Source of the DNA: Kingdonia uniflora
Lineage: Eukaryota > Streptophyta > Magnoliopsida > Ranunculales > Circaeasteraceae
NCBI GenBank assembly: GCA_014058105.1
Contig: JACGCM010001129.1
Span: 3,421,001-3,485,000, forward strand
DNA length: 64,000 bases
Direction: 5' to 3'
Shown: positions 11,926 through 22,634 of the stretch, piece after piece
Layout: every line of letters starts with the position of its first letter
How positions within the stretch are numbered: the stretch's first letter is position 1
The notes under the pieces: model-generated
The model's input: the letters and a program-made list of their open reading frames with translations, nothing else
Database searches by the model: none
Told to the model about the DNA's origin: nothing
Made by a program: the position numbers and the translations under genes

Positions 11926-13446
11926 TGTCTTCAAGCTCTCAAGTAAGCTCCCAATCCAATTCTCAAAGCCACTCTCAACCTTCTCATCCAAACCAACAAC
12001 CCAACTTCTATCCCTCCAAATTTACCGTACTTGGTTTGTCGCAAATGTTGAATCTTTCCTAATATCACGATTACCACATTCGGCAATTGTTCCTATCACT
12101 CAACTTTCTTAGTCCCTGGTAATTTAATTTTCAAAGAACCAATGCTTACTCTAACTACCAACCCTACTACCCTCAATTTAAAATTTAATTGGGAAATCTA
12201 TATTTTCCCTAACAAATGGAATTTGGCAGAGGAAATTTGTCTATCCCATCGATGCAAGCTTCATAGGGTTTATGCGACTTAAACCTCAATGCACCACCCG
12301 CTCCAGTTGTCACTCAAATTGTCACTTCAAATATCGTACAAAGTAATACACGTAAAAAAGGGAAGGAGAAAGCTAAAAGGAGGATGACAACACCGACACC
12401 AGCACCTAATGTGGTTGAAGATCATGTTGAGGAGGAGGTTGGTAATGACATTCCAATTGATAAAGATAAATACAAGAATGCGAGTCATTGGTTGGTGGAT
12501 AACTTCGTAAACTTGGCATGCGCTTGGTCTCAAGTTTCTCAAAATCTTAAGACAAGGAACCAACAAAAGGCTTTACAATTTTGGTTGAAACTGCATGACC
12601 AATTTAATTTGTTTTATGCGGACCAATCGATGTGGTGATCATATAATAGCGTCAATTGTGAGTACAAAACCCAGCTTAATAATGAATGTACAATCTTTAG
12701 AGGTGTTCTTCAAGACCTTGAATATCAGCAATTTGTCGATCATAGAACGAGCGACGTGGTAAATATTTCAATTTTTCCTTTATTTTCATAGTCTAGTTAA
12801 GGTAATGTGCTTATAGTATTTTCAAACATTTTCATAGGCCTAAATAGCATACGAGACGTATGAAAAAGTTAATGAAAAAATATTTCAATTTCGGACAGTT
12901 TATAAAATTTTAGAATGTTGTTCAAAATGGTCCCAAATTAATCCATGTACCGAGGAAATAGTCTTAAAGCAATAGTCCGGGAAACTCCACCAATACCAAA
13001 CCCCGCACACCTACTTCTACCACCCCTACTTCCATAATTCCGAAAATTTTTACAAACAATAATCCATCACAATATGCTTGTGGGGATGAACGTCCGAACG
13101 GGCAAAAAAATTCAAAGCAAAAGATGGTGCAAAGTTGGGAATGAGTTATTGGGAGAAGAAGAAGTTTAAAATGACTGCCAACATGATTTCAGCATGGAAT
13201 AAAAGGGATAAGAAGAAAAAAGAGGAAAAGAAAGGTAGAGCTAGAGAATAAGAAAAGCAAAAATTGGCTAAAGAGGCAGAGACACAAAGGAGACGTGAAG
13301 CGATGATAGCTAGGCAACAAGTGGACGAAGAGCAAACTTTGGTCAAGGTGATGACAACTGACTTAACTAACATACTACCAGAACAAAAATGTTGGATGAA
13401 GAAGCAACTTAAAATTTGTTTCGCGAAAGGAACAATGCCTAATTAA
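11926..13446 (+). pseudogene. PIF/Harbinger ORF1 (Myb/SANT-like DNA-binding protein), decayed
   Basis: The first ATG I can support is at 11926, opening a Ser/Gln-rich leader (MSSSSQVSSQSNSQSHSQ) typical of plant Harbinger ORF1 proteins. Stops follow, and the frame reopens in 12384-12638. There the trihelix/Myb-like segment reads NFVNLACAWSQVSQNLKTRN and then QKALQFWLKLHDQFNLF, matching the family's W-x-FW spacing. The C-terminal part at 13130-13446 is Lys/Glu-rich, predicted coiled coil (EAETQRRREAMIARQQ). In this superfamily ORF1 binds DNA and helps the transposase. The transposase gene lies convergently at 13746-15064. Frameshifts and stops make it inactive. Confidence 0.75.
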
Positions 13447-13745
13447 TAAAGATTGATGCAACCGTCAGCTTTATTATTAGTAGACGCTAACTTTTAAATT
13501 TCACTTTGAATTTAATCTTGATGTACTTTTTATTTTGTTTGGGTAGCTTGAAATGCATTTTCTTTCTATGAATTTGATCTTGATGTACTCCTCAATACCC
13601 TAATTTGGCAAACATAACTTGAAAAATTCTCTACTTTAATCAAACATTACAAATAAACTTCTATCAAATATTACAACTTCAACATTAAAATTACGATTTC
13701 AAAAAGAAAATACATCAATAACAAACTTCAAGTAGATAAACAACA

Positions 13746-15064
13746 TTACTCCGCTCTTTTTAGCGCCCATAAATGACCCATGAGTTGATCTCGTAAGTTA
13801 AAATGAGTTATTTCATCTCTAATTTTATTAATCTTCGCAATGTACTCTACTATAGTATTGAGAGCATGAATTGGGTTTAAGACTACATTCACCCACTCCA
13901 CCGACTTTTTAAAATCCGAATCGATATCTACTTGCTTGATGAAAGTATGGCATTCCTCTTCAGCGATCATGTTGGGCATAATTATGCACGTGTACATAAA
14001 ATTTGTTAGATCAATGGGCTTCCAAAATTGTGCACCGTGGGCTAATATTTCAAACCGCGGTTATAGAACCCTAAAAGTGTACTCCACATCTTTTTGGTAT
14101 GCTTCTTTCATCTTTACAAAATGTTTTTCGGCATCGTTGGTCAGATTTCTTATGGTTTGAATGATTGTTTGCCATTTTGGATTAATACCATCAGCTAAAT
14201 AATATCACATAGTGTGCGGCTCCGTTTCTATCTTATAATTGCTTGGCGGTACAACTCCATTAGACAAGTTGTTAAAAAGCCACCCTTGATGCAAGATATT
14301 TTCATCGTCGTTGGAACCGAACACCCCAAAGAAGGCATGCCATATCCATCGATGTTACGAAGCAATCGCTTCTAAAATTACCATTGGATACTTCTTATAC
14401 CCAGTATATTGTCCCCTCCCCCCGGTTGGACAATTCTTCCATTTCTAATTCATGCAATCTAAACTACCTAACATCCCCGGGAAGCCTCGCGCTCCATTCA
14501 CTTCTAATAACCCATTTGTGTCATTTTTATCGGGTAATCTAAGGTATTAAGTTTTGAATTCTTTGGCAATTGTTTTACAAAATTTCTTCAAACTTAAATT
14601 AGCGGTAGACTTCCTAATCCAAATATATTCGTCTTGGGTGTCTCCGCAAGTACCATAACATAGCATGTGAAGTGCGTACATTATCTTTTGGTCAATTGGC
14701 AAACCATCGGGCCCATGGTCCTAGCGGCATTTTTATTTTGAACAAAATAGTCCAAAGAAATCACTTTATGGCAAATGCGTTGATACACACCTTCGCTTCT
14801 AAGGAATCGACGATAAAGTTGAGGACTTTTGTAGACTGGATTGGGACTAAAATACCCTAATGCATGATATCTCTCTTTCCGCTTGTCCCTTCTTCCCATC
14901 TTATTACCACCCCGTATACGTGACGATGTCGCCTATTGCTCTTCCACCTTTATCATTTCCATGAAAACCTTGCTATACTAGTGCATTATCAAAATTTGTC
15001 ACTGGAAAAGTTCTTCCAATCCGGACAAAGATGATGATAACGAAGAGAGTAATAGGTCGGACAT
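13746..15064 (-). pseudogene. PIF/Harbinger DDE transposase, decayed
   Basis: From an ATG at 15064 the minus strand reads MSDLLLSSLSSS, then GNKMGRRDKRKERYHALGYF and a helix-turn-helix-like region. The catalytic core follows: GMLGSLDCMN (first Asp), the WKNCPTGGRGQYTGYKKYP block with ILEAIAS, IWHAFFGVFGSNDDENIL (second Asp region) and a C-terminal part through 13746-13997. These blocks are diagnostic of Harbinger nucleases (HARBI1-like). Stops (for example after LDCMN and in YLADG) break the frame. ORF1 is convergent with it. Clear terminal inverted repeats with a TTA duplication were not identified, so element ends stay open. Confidence 0.85.
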
Positions 15065-15299
15065 GATGAACTTGATTGATAATAAAAAATTAAAAGATGA
15101 AGAGAGTGATTGTTGTAAGAAATATAGAGGAAGATTTACTCAATTTATAATTGGAAAACTAGCCGTTAAGAGCTTGTTTTTTTGAGGAAGAAGTTACTGT
15201 TAAGGTAGACCCCCATCAGCAGTTTATTGTACTGAACAATTTATAACCTAGGATATCTTTTGCAAAAGATAAAAGATATTAGCTATACAGAAATTTACA
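15064..15299. other. Transposase 5' leader and unassigned sequence
   Basis: Contains the upstream leader of the Harbinger transposase (minus strand). I looked for a terminal inverted repeat matching the left side near 11.6 kb and found none I could defend. Confidence 0.3.
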
Positions 15300-15560
15300 A
15301 GCTGAGAAGGAAAATTATCAGGGGAAAAAAATAATGTCTTCTCTAATATCTAACTCTGAAGTGATGTATTTTGATGTCTTGTTTCCTTCTCTTCTTATAC
15401 TTAAGATTAGGGAACTATCCATCTTGTTTATGATCATCTTTGCATCCCTTAATTTTGCTATACATGCCCACAGAGATATGTATTCTTTGTTAAGAACCTT
15501 CACTACATATTTAGAGTCAGATTGAGTACATAAACTTTTGTACCCCAGTCTTCTAGGGAA
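15300..15560 (-). pseudogene. LINE-type RNase H (RVT_3-like) fragment
   Basis: On the minus strand the frame reads QSDSKYVVKVLNKEY, SLWACIAKLRDAKMIINKMD and SIRREGNKTSKYITSELD. The E/Q-x-D-S...V-V pattern and the REGN(K/R)xA(D/S) block match the C-terminal RNase H-like domain of plant LINEs and related reverse-transcriptase genes. Only this domain is present, with no RT or endonuclease upstream. Fragment, not functional. Confidence 0.6.
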
Positions 15561-15655
15561 TATAATTGCTGAGAGACTTGTTTTACAAGACTTTTAGGGA
15601 ATATAGTCGCAGGGAGGCTTGTTTAACAAGTCATCTCGAGAATATAGTCATTGAG
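15550..15655. repeat. Short tandem repeat, ~45-bp unit, three copies
   Basis: Three consecutive units carry GGGAATATAGTCGCAGGGAG-like and CTTGTTTTACAAG-like parts. The TTGTTTTACAAG part is itself a small palindrome. A GA-rich run follows at 15655-15668. Confidence 0.6.
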
Positions 15656-15689
15656 AGAGAGAGAGAGGGGAAGCCTTTGCTCTTACAGA

Positions 15690-15850
15690 CTGAGCCACAA
15701 AGTTCAGAACTACGTGGCATATATGCAAAACACGTGGCACAATCAAGTTCATTCATATACCACATAGTTCTGAGCTGCATGGCGTATGGAGAGACAAGAT
15801 CGTGCCATATGGACCTTATGTATGCCACATAATTCAAAACTGCGTGACTC
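15690..15850. repeat. Palindrome cluster 2 (three AGTTCxGAACT-type palindromes)
   Basis: Three imperfect palindromes near 15703 (GCCACAAAGTTCAGAACTAC), 15767 (CACATAGTTCTGAGCTGC) and 15832 (CCACATAATTCAAAACTGCG), spaced about 65 bases. Same motif as clusters at 11.7 and 30.9 kb. With cluster 3 it brackets the plant-mobile-domain gene and the Tat element inserted beside it. Confidence 0.6.
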
Positions 15851-15889
15851 AGTCTGGAAGGATCGATAAAGGCTTCACTTCTCTCTCTC

Positions 15890-15993
15890 TCAACACTTAG
15901 TTTTTTTTACATTTTTTTCCTTTAGTCAAATACCTTCTCAAGTATGTAATATATATTCAACACTTAGTTTTTTTTTGAAATATATTATGGCAT
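15890..15993. repeat. Left half of a local tandem repeat split by the Tat element
   Basis: TTTAGTCAAATACCTTCTCA and TATTCAACACTTAGTTTTT here recur at 28448-28510. The matching right half (TTTAATCAAACACTTTTTAT) resumes after the Tat element at 28318. A second, uninterrupted copy of the whole unit lies at about 28440-28600. Confidence 0.75.
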
Positions 15994-16458
15994 TGTAGTA
16001 GCATATTCGATAAGGAGAAGCTAATGGAACTTTGCCAATGATATTCCATCATTTGTGAAGATGTCACATCTGCGACTACAGAGCTCGACCGACTAAAGTA
16101 GTCGTTATGCTTTGTCAAATAGAGCCGTTGCAAGGAGATTTGCGAAGTTCGCCTACTATCCTCCAAAATAGGAAACTATTTCATTTTTGTAACTGCCTGT
16201 ATTTACTATAAATACAGGCAGATAATATGTTAATCCGATCCGTAACTCTGCATTTCATGCATACTTACGTTCTTACTATTTTCAGTAATTGCAATAACTA
16301 GTAAACTATTGGATTTTGAACCAAAACCCTCCTCGAGGTCATAGTTTTTTTAGGATTTATTGAGTTTCTATGTAAAATCCTGTGCACTTAGTTAATTGTT
16401 ACATAATCCTTACAAAAGTATTGGCAAAGTTATCCTCCAGGGAAAATACACTATTACA
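15994..16458 (+). repeat. 5' LTR of the 12.3-kb Tat element
   Basis: Starts TGTAGTAGCATA, ends CTATTACA. It aligns throughout with 27844-28314. It has a TATA box, TATAAATA, at 16207-16214 that sits in a 13-bp inverted repeat (separate entry), and the CCTCCTCGAGGTCATAG landmark followed by a T-run near 16329-16352. Confidence 0.85.
16193..16221 (+). promoter_or_regulatory. TATA box embedded in a 13-bp palindrome, 5' LTR
   Basis: CTGCCTGTATTTA, spacer CTA, TAAATACAGGCAG: a perfect 13-bp inverted repeat whose right arm and spacer contain the TATA box. This is the likely core promoter of the sense transcript. The 3' LTR copy keeps the fold through a paired change. Confidence 0.6.
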
Positions 16459-16459
16459 A

Positions 16460-16479
16460 TTGGCGCTGTCTGTGGGAAT
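16460..16479 (+). other. Primer-binding site of the 12.3-kb Tat element
   Basis: TTGGCGCTGTCTGTGGGAAT lies one base after the CA end of the LTR. It closely matches the site of the second Tat element (TTGGCGCCGTCTGTGGGAAT), a form common in Tat-lineage elements. The first bases TGGCGCCGT would pair with the 3' end of plant tRNA-Asp; that tRNA assignment is inference. Confidence 0.75.
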
Positions 16480-16520
16480 ACCAAACTTTTTCTTTACCAC
16501 CTGTGATCCTTGACAGTTCG

Positions 16521-17917
16521 ATGAAAAATATGAATCTCAAAAGTGTCACCAATACTCAAAGGAACCACGAGATCAACCCTATGTCAGAAGCATTCGATCG
16601 CACCATATTGCGATTAAACTTTAGAAGCAAATAGAGTCTGACCGAGTCCAGAGACTTGAAGACCAGCGAATCTATGCCTAAGCTCTTCAAGTTAAAAGAG
16701 ACGAGAGGAGAAAAGCCCTGGATTATCAGAGTCAGACACATCAGAAAGAAATGAAGAATTTATGAAGACATCAAGACTGGTTCACTGGCCATCAAACATC
16801 ACCTCTTCAAGCCCTAAGTGATCATCGTTCTAGGGCAACCCAGAGAGAAAGCCTACCGAGGGAGAAACAAGTTTGAATTTCTTGATCCAGATCAAGGAAT
16901 CCAGATAGAGCTTCTTAACATTTTGGACTCACATCCTTAGCATCGACAACTCAAGGAAATCAACGCACACGCCACCAAACTCCCCCACCACCGGTGAGAC
17001 GACTATTGAGAGACAGGTTAGGACTTGAAGGATAGAGTAACTTTGATCCTCAAGTTACAGCCATACCAAATACTTTGTAGTAATTTATTACCTTGGATGA
17101 CTTGAATAATAGGATCCAAGCCATACACCCGGACAATCCAGGCCGAAGATATATTCTCGATAGGATTGAGATGAACCCTATTTCTCTTTATTTCAATATC
17201 ATGCCTATCCTAGAGAATTTCCACATGCCAAAGTTTTATCAATATGCAGGCCTCACTGACACGCTCACCCTCATCCGATACTTTAAAGCAGTAGTTGGAT
17301 TGTACTCCAAACTCGATCACATGCTAAGTAGATTATTTAACATGAGCTTTAAAGAAGAACCTCTCAGATGGTTTCATACTATTCCCGAAGGCTCCATCAT
17401 CAGCTTCAACCAGTTATAGTGGTTCTTCGAATCAAACTATGCTCATGCTAAGGAGTAAGAAATAACGATTGATTTTTTATTCTTTTTCAATCAAGGTGCA
17501 AAAGAGATCTTAGCAAGCTTTTACAAACGTTTCCTACATGAAACGAGGAAAATTAGTAACTCAAATCCTAAAATTGTTGTTCTAGCATTCACCTCAGCAC
17601 TCCACATCAATTTTAAAGCTCGAGAAGAACTTACGTTACACAAACCCAAAATAGTGATAGAAATGATCGATGTTGTTAATAACTACATCGAATTGGAACG
17701 GTCTGAAAAGGATAAGATGAAAAGATCCTCAGTCATTCATTCCAACGAAGCATTTTCATCGCCACCTCTTAAGTTAGCAAATAATGTGACTCCCAAACAG
17801 CATGGAAGGAATACCGATAACGTCAGGAAGAAAGATGGAAAACCAGATAGACCCGTCCCAGCCTTGCCTCTTAAGATAACCACACTCTGCTATCTTACCA
17901 ATGATAAAGGGGGATGA
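16521..17917 (+). pseudogene. Tat gag, frame-broken
   Basis: The first ATG after the primer-binding site is at 16521. The early part has many stops. The core of retrotransposon gag is readable at 17093-17419 and onward: GLYSKLDHMLSRLFNMSF, EEPLRWFHTIPEGSIISFNQ, then DVVNNYIELERSEKDKM. The second Tat element shows the same landmarks (LRxFHTLPEGSI, VNRYIDLERM). Gag would form the particle. No clear zinc knuckle was seen. Not translatable as one protein. Confidence 0.75.
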
Positions 17918-18154
17918 TTTATTTAGAGAAGCACAGGCAATCCCTGACGTACCCAACTAACCCTTATGCCTGTATCACAATGTGCATAGCCACAAAACAG
18001 ACAATTGTTACTCATTGATACGGATCTTTAACTGCATTCTACTCGTAGGATGAATTCATGAATATGTAATCGATGTTCAGAAGTTCCTCGAAAAGGAGAC
18101 TAAAAAAAAGAAGTCAAACAAGAGCAATGACATGGCCAAGCTCGCCATCTTTAC

Positions 18155-18772
18155 ATGATTGAAATTGAGAAGGGAAAGAAGATAAAGAAAGATGATAGAA
18201 TTACATCTTGTCGCAAGATGATGTCATCAAACAAGACAACAAAACTTCTTCCCAGCTTCAGCAATGCTAAAAGTCCATATCATATTTCTTTTGAAGACTG
18301 CGACACAAGCCATGTCAAGTACCCTCATGATGACCTGCTAATCATAATGCTCAAAGTAGGTCAGAACTACCTGCACACACTTCTTATTGATACGGGAAGC
18401 GCAACAATCATATTTTTCAATAGAGCTATTGATGTTCTAGGCCTTAAGGATTTAGTCAAAGCTTCAACAATAACCATCACAGGGTTTAACAGTTCTAAAG
18501 AATCTGCTACGGGGGAAATAACATTGCCTATTCAAGCGGGACCATAAATGAATTTCATTAAATTTATTGTCATAGATGTTGAATCAAAGTATTTGGGAAT
18601 ATTAAGTCGAAGTTGGCTTTTTTCTATTAAGGTAGTACCATCGACATATCATCTGACCTTGCAATTTCCAACAGACTATGAAATCTATGAAATCAAAGGG
18701 AGTCAAGCTATAACACGTATGTGCGAAAATACCACCACCAACTCTCACATAGAAAAACTTTTGAAAGCATAG
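18155..18772 (+). pseudogene. Tat aspartic protease region
   Basis: The frame 18155-18547 contains YHISFEDCDTSHVKYPHDD and the active site LLIDTGSATIIF, with an intact D-T-G-S. The next segment (18548-18772) continues with YLGILSRSWL and PSTYHLTLQFPT, the usual protease tail before RT. A single stop (TAA at 18545) separates the two. The matching region of the second Tat element is at 51807-52441, where the active site reads DTGN. Confidence 0.8.
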
Positions 18773-18913
18773 CAATTATAACAGGAAATACCTCTAGCAT
18801 TCGAGCAACATGCAACTGAGGTGGTAAAATCCGTCGAACTTTATGGGTAGGGAAGAAATACCTTTATTGGCTCAAAACTGTCTTCTGATGAAAAAGAGAC
18901 CTTGGTATAGCTT

Positions 18914-19743
18914 TTGAAGAAAAATGTCGATATCTTTTTATGGTCTTTTCAAGAAATACCCGGCATTGATCCCTCGATAGCATGCTACAAGCTCAAACTC
19001 CTTCCAGACAATAAAACAGTTGTGCATAAGCGTTGTAATTTAGCTCATCACCTTCGCGAAGCAGTTAATGAGGAAATAGATAAACTCCTATGCATAGGAT
19101 TCATTTGAGAAGCCAAATATCCCAAATGGGTCTTAAATATCATGACAGTCCCAAAGAAAAATGGAAAAATTAGGGTCTGTGTCGATTTTACTAAGCCAAA
19201 CAAATTCACACCAAAAGATAACTTCCCCCTCTCTCTGGTTCCTCAACTCCTCGACTCCATACCATGGCATGAACTTCTCTCAATAATAGATGTAGTTTTT
19301 GGTTATAATCAGGTTCCTCTTGCCAAAGAAGACCGAGAGAAGATAACATTTGTTATAGACAGAGGTATTTATGTTACACAGTTATGCCTTTTGGATTAAA
19401 GAATGCAGGATCTACTTATCAACAACTTGTCACACAAATGCTTAATGATCATTTAGGAAAAACCATAGAGGTATACATCGACGATATGATCTGTAAAAGC
19501 TTAAAGCGAGAAGATCATTGCAACAATTTATAAAGAGTCTTCAACATCCTTTGTACTTGCCAAATGAAACTCAACCAAAAAAAAATGCCAATTTGGTGTC
19601 CTAACAGGGAAATTTCTGGTTCATCTGGATAGTAAGAGGGGAATAGAAATTGATCTGGCACAAATCAAAGCACTCATGACAATGTCGTCTCCTCGAACTA
19701 AAAAAGATGTACAAAAATTGTTGGTAAAATTATAGCTCTTCAC
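18914..19743 (+). pseudogene. Tat reverse transcriptase, frame-broken
   Basis: Blocks in order: PGIDPSIACYKL, VPKKNGKIRVCVDFTKPN, PLSLVPQLLDSIPWHELLSI with IDVVFGYNQVPL, then (after a frame change near 19390) GLKNAGSTYQQLVTQML and VYIDDMICKSLKRED. The Y-I-D-D-M catalytic box near 19470-19485 is intact, unlike in the two other Tat RT copies in this window. KFLVHLDSKRGIEID follows. At least two stops and one frameshift prevent expression. Confidence 0.85.
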
Positions 19744-20754
19744 ATGTTCATCTCTAAGTCATCTAATCGATACAAACTTCTTTACCTCCTTCTCCGTGGG
19801 AATTCAGCTCCAATGTCCAAAACACAACCCAAAGAAATCATTTGGACCCCTAACTGTGAATTAGCATTCCAAGATCTCAGAAGATACTTGGGGCGTCCTT
19901 CCATAGTTAGTACTCCTGTTGATGGCAAAATGCTAACAATGTACTTATCGACTATCTATGACTCCATTAGTTCTGTCCTTATTCGAGAAGACGATGGTGT
20001 GGAAAAATCGATCTACTTTATCAGCAAAAGTCTCATACCTACTAAAAAAAGATATACAATAACTGAGAAATAGCTACTCACCTTGGTGTACAGTTCTCAG
20101 AAACTTTGACCTTATTTTCAAGCCCATCTTATCGAAGTCATTACCCAGTTTCCCCTCAAACTCGTACTTTCTAAAAAAGAAAAGTTTAGGAAGGTTCAGC
20201 AATGGCTTGTATTCCTAGGCAAATATGATATCTCTTTTGAGCCTCAGATATCGATCAGAGGACAAGCAGTAAGAACCTTTTTGGCAGATTTTCCAGTCGA
20301 AGACCTCGAATGGGAGGAACTCAAAGAAGTACTGGCTGATGATTCAATAGTAGAATCAGATGCATGGTCACGAAACATAGGATGGAGACTCTTTAAAAAT
20401 GGTTCTGCTGAACCACGAGGGTCAGGGATCGGTATCGTCCTCGTTACCCCGTCCAATCATTGAAGTAAAAAAACAATCAAACTTAAATTATATGCCACCA
20501 ATAATGAAACAGAGTATGAAGCTATCTGCCATAGACTGGATCTTGCTATGGTACTTGGAGCGGAAGAAATAACTATTTACATTGATTCCTTACTGGTAGC
20601 CAACCATTACAATAAGATGTTCAAAACATCAGGTAAAATGGTTGAATATGCAGTTCTGGTTGAAGAAAAAATAAAAAAATCAAAACAACAACAATCTCTT
20701 ATCTACCTCAAGCCGAGAACTGGCACGCCGACGCACTCGCATACATCGCTGTAA
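19744..20754 (+). pseudogene. Tat RNase H and second RNase H-like domain
   Basis: The first RNase H runs from about 19744 to 20280 (FQDLRRYLGRPSIVSTPVDG, SSVLIREDDGVEKSIYFISK). The second follows from about 20300 (EELKEVLADDSIVESDAW, GIGIVLVTPSNH, LKLYATNNETEYEAICHRLD, LKPRTGTPTHS). A doubled RNase H before integrase is a hallmark of Tat elements. An in-frame TGA at 20461 and others break it. Confidence 0.8.
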
Positions 20755-22120
20755 TGCTCAAAGACATTAAAAATGGAACTGTAGACATCAAAGTTTTTGA
20801 ACACTCAAGTCTCGATGTCAATCACACCATACATATCAATGTTTTTGAAGAGGAAGATCTTGAAGATTGGAGAAGACCATTTTATGCATACCACAATTCT
20901 AACATCATCCTGAATAACAAGGAAGATGCTCGATCACTTTTAGCTAAATGCCCAAGATTTAAAATCCAAGATGGGATCCTATATCGAATCACTGGGGGAG
21001 GACCACTTCTCGAATGCATATCACAGAAACAAGCACAAGTTAAAATTAGGGAACTTCACGAAGGTATCTGCGTAGCTCATATCTTGGGAAGGTCATTGGC
21101 ACAAAGGGCATTTACTCAAGGATTATACTGGCCAAAAATACGACAAGACTGTGAAGACTTTGTCTAGAAATGCTACAAGCGCCAAATCCATGCTCAAGAC
21201 ATTAAAAGCCCTGCCCTCAACTTACACGTTAACAATATCCTCTAGCCAATCAAGAGATGGGCAATCAATATCATTGAAACTTTTTACCCAGCATTGGGTA
21301 ACAAAAAGTTTGTTCTTGTAGTAACAGACTACTTCACCAAGTGGGTCGAAGCAGTACCGTTATGTCGCACTGACGAGAACGAAGTCATAAATTTTTTTGG
21401 GAACACATCATTACCAGATTCGGTTGCCCACAAATGTTACGTTCTAATAACAGCAGGCAATTTATTAGCAGCAAAGTACTTAGTTTCCTCCACAAATACA
21501 AGATTCAGCTGTCTACTTTAACACCATACTGCCCTCAAGGTAATGGCCAAGTTGAGGCCATCAACAAGAGCATCAAGTAGGGGCTACGCAAACGCATTAA
21601 AGAGAAAAAGGGCATATGAGTTAGTGAACTACTTAGTATCTTGTGGGCATACTGGATAACTCGAACACCCACCGGTTGTACACCATTCATGATAGCCTTT
21701 GGTACTGAAGCAGTGATCCCCTCAGACCTCGATCTCCCAAGTACCCGAAGAAAAGTAACATATAAAGAAAATGAACTTGGACTTCTCTATAGCCTCAATT
21801 GGATCGAAGAAACTAGGGATCACGCTATTATAAACTTGGGGCGATACCATGATACTCTCAAGAAGGCTTATAATAAGAAGGTCTGAAAATTTACATTCGG
21901 CATCGGTGACCTTGTTCTTCGGCAAATCTAAGACAGTACTCGACCCAAGAACTCAGGAAAATTATCTAAAAACTGGGAAGGACCATATATTATCAGCTAT
22001 AAGAATAGTAGTGGAACCTACTGGCTGATGACTGAAGATGAAGTACAACTTAAATATCCATGGAATACAACCCATCTAAAAAATGTTCTGCAGATAATTG
22101 TTGTAATCTCTTTCTAATAC
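20754..22120 (+). pseudogene. Tat integrase, frame-broken
   Basis: The N-terminal region (20754-21167) has YRITGGGPLLECISQKQA and an H-H-type finger (ELHEGICVAHILGRSLAQRA). The core starts at about 21294 with FVLVVTDYFTKWVEAVPLCR (first Asp). The central core is damaged: where the second Asp-containing block should be, the frame reads unrelated residues. The Glu block follows near 21540 (CPQGNGQVEAINKSI). The C-terminal part has GCTPFMIAFGTEAVIPSDLD, LNWIEETRDHAIINLGRYHD and a GPYIISYKNSSGTYWL segment ending near 22080. Confidence 0.8.
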
Positions 22121-22630
22121 TTCCAATAAGGACATTTTTACTGTCAATTACATCTTTCAACTTTATATTTATCAGTACTGGTACATACTTGCAAAGTATG
22201 CACCACAACTCACTTTCTTCTCTCTAACAAGCATCTATCCCATTATAGGATAAATTTGTTTGCAACTCATTATTTATCGAATAAAACATGTCATGTTTTA
22301 TCCTTTTTCACCCAGATATCCCATCGAGGAATAGCATCTGGTCATCATTCTTCAATCCTAAATCCATTACATGGCTCTCTTTCCATCATCTCAGATACTT
22401 GCCTAAAAGCAACACTCTGCATATTATCTACATTAGTATATCATGCTATCAATCTTGTCGAATCAAACACTTAGCATATATTTCTACAAAAAATATATGC
22501 ATCTTGTTCGACTACTTCAAAATTTAACCAATTCATCGACAAACAACTATATCATAACTTAATCATTCAAAACACAAATAAGAAATTATTTTGGTCCCAT
22601 CGGCCACTTGTACATCATTCATTCAACAAG
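22121..22630. other. Spacer between sense pol and antisense genes
   Basis: No coding signal on either strand that I trust. Unlike the other Tat element, no long tandem repeat is present here. Confidence 0.5.
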
Positions 22631-22634
22631 TTTT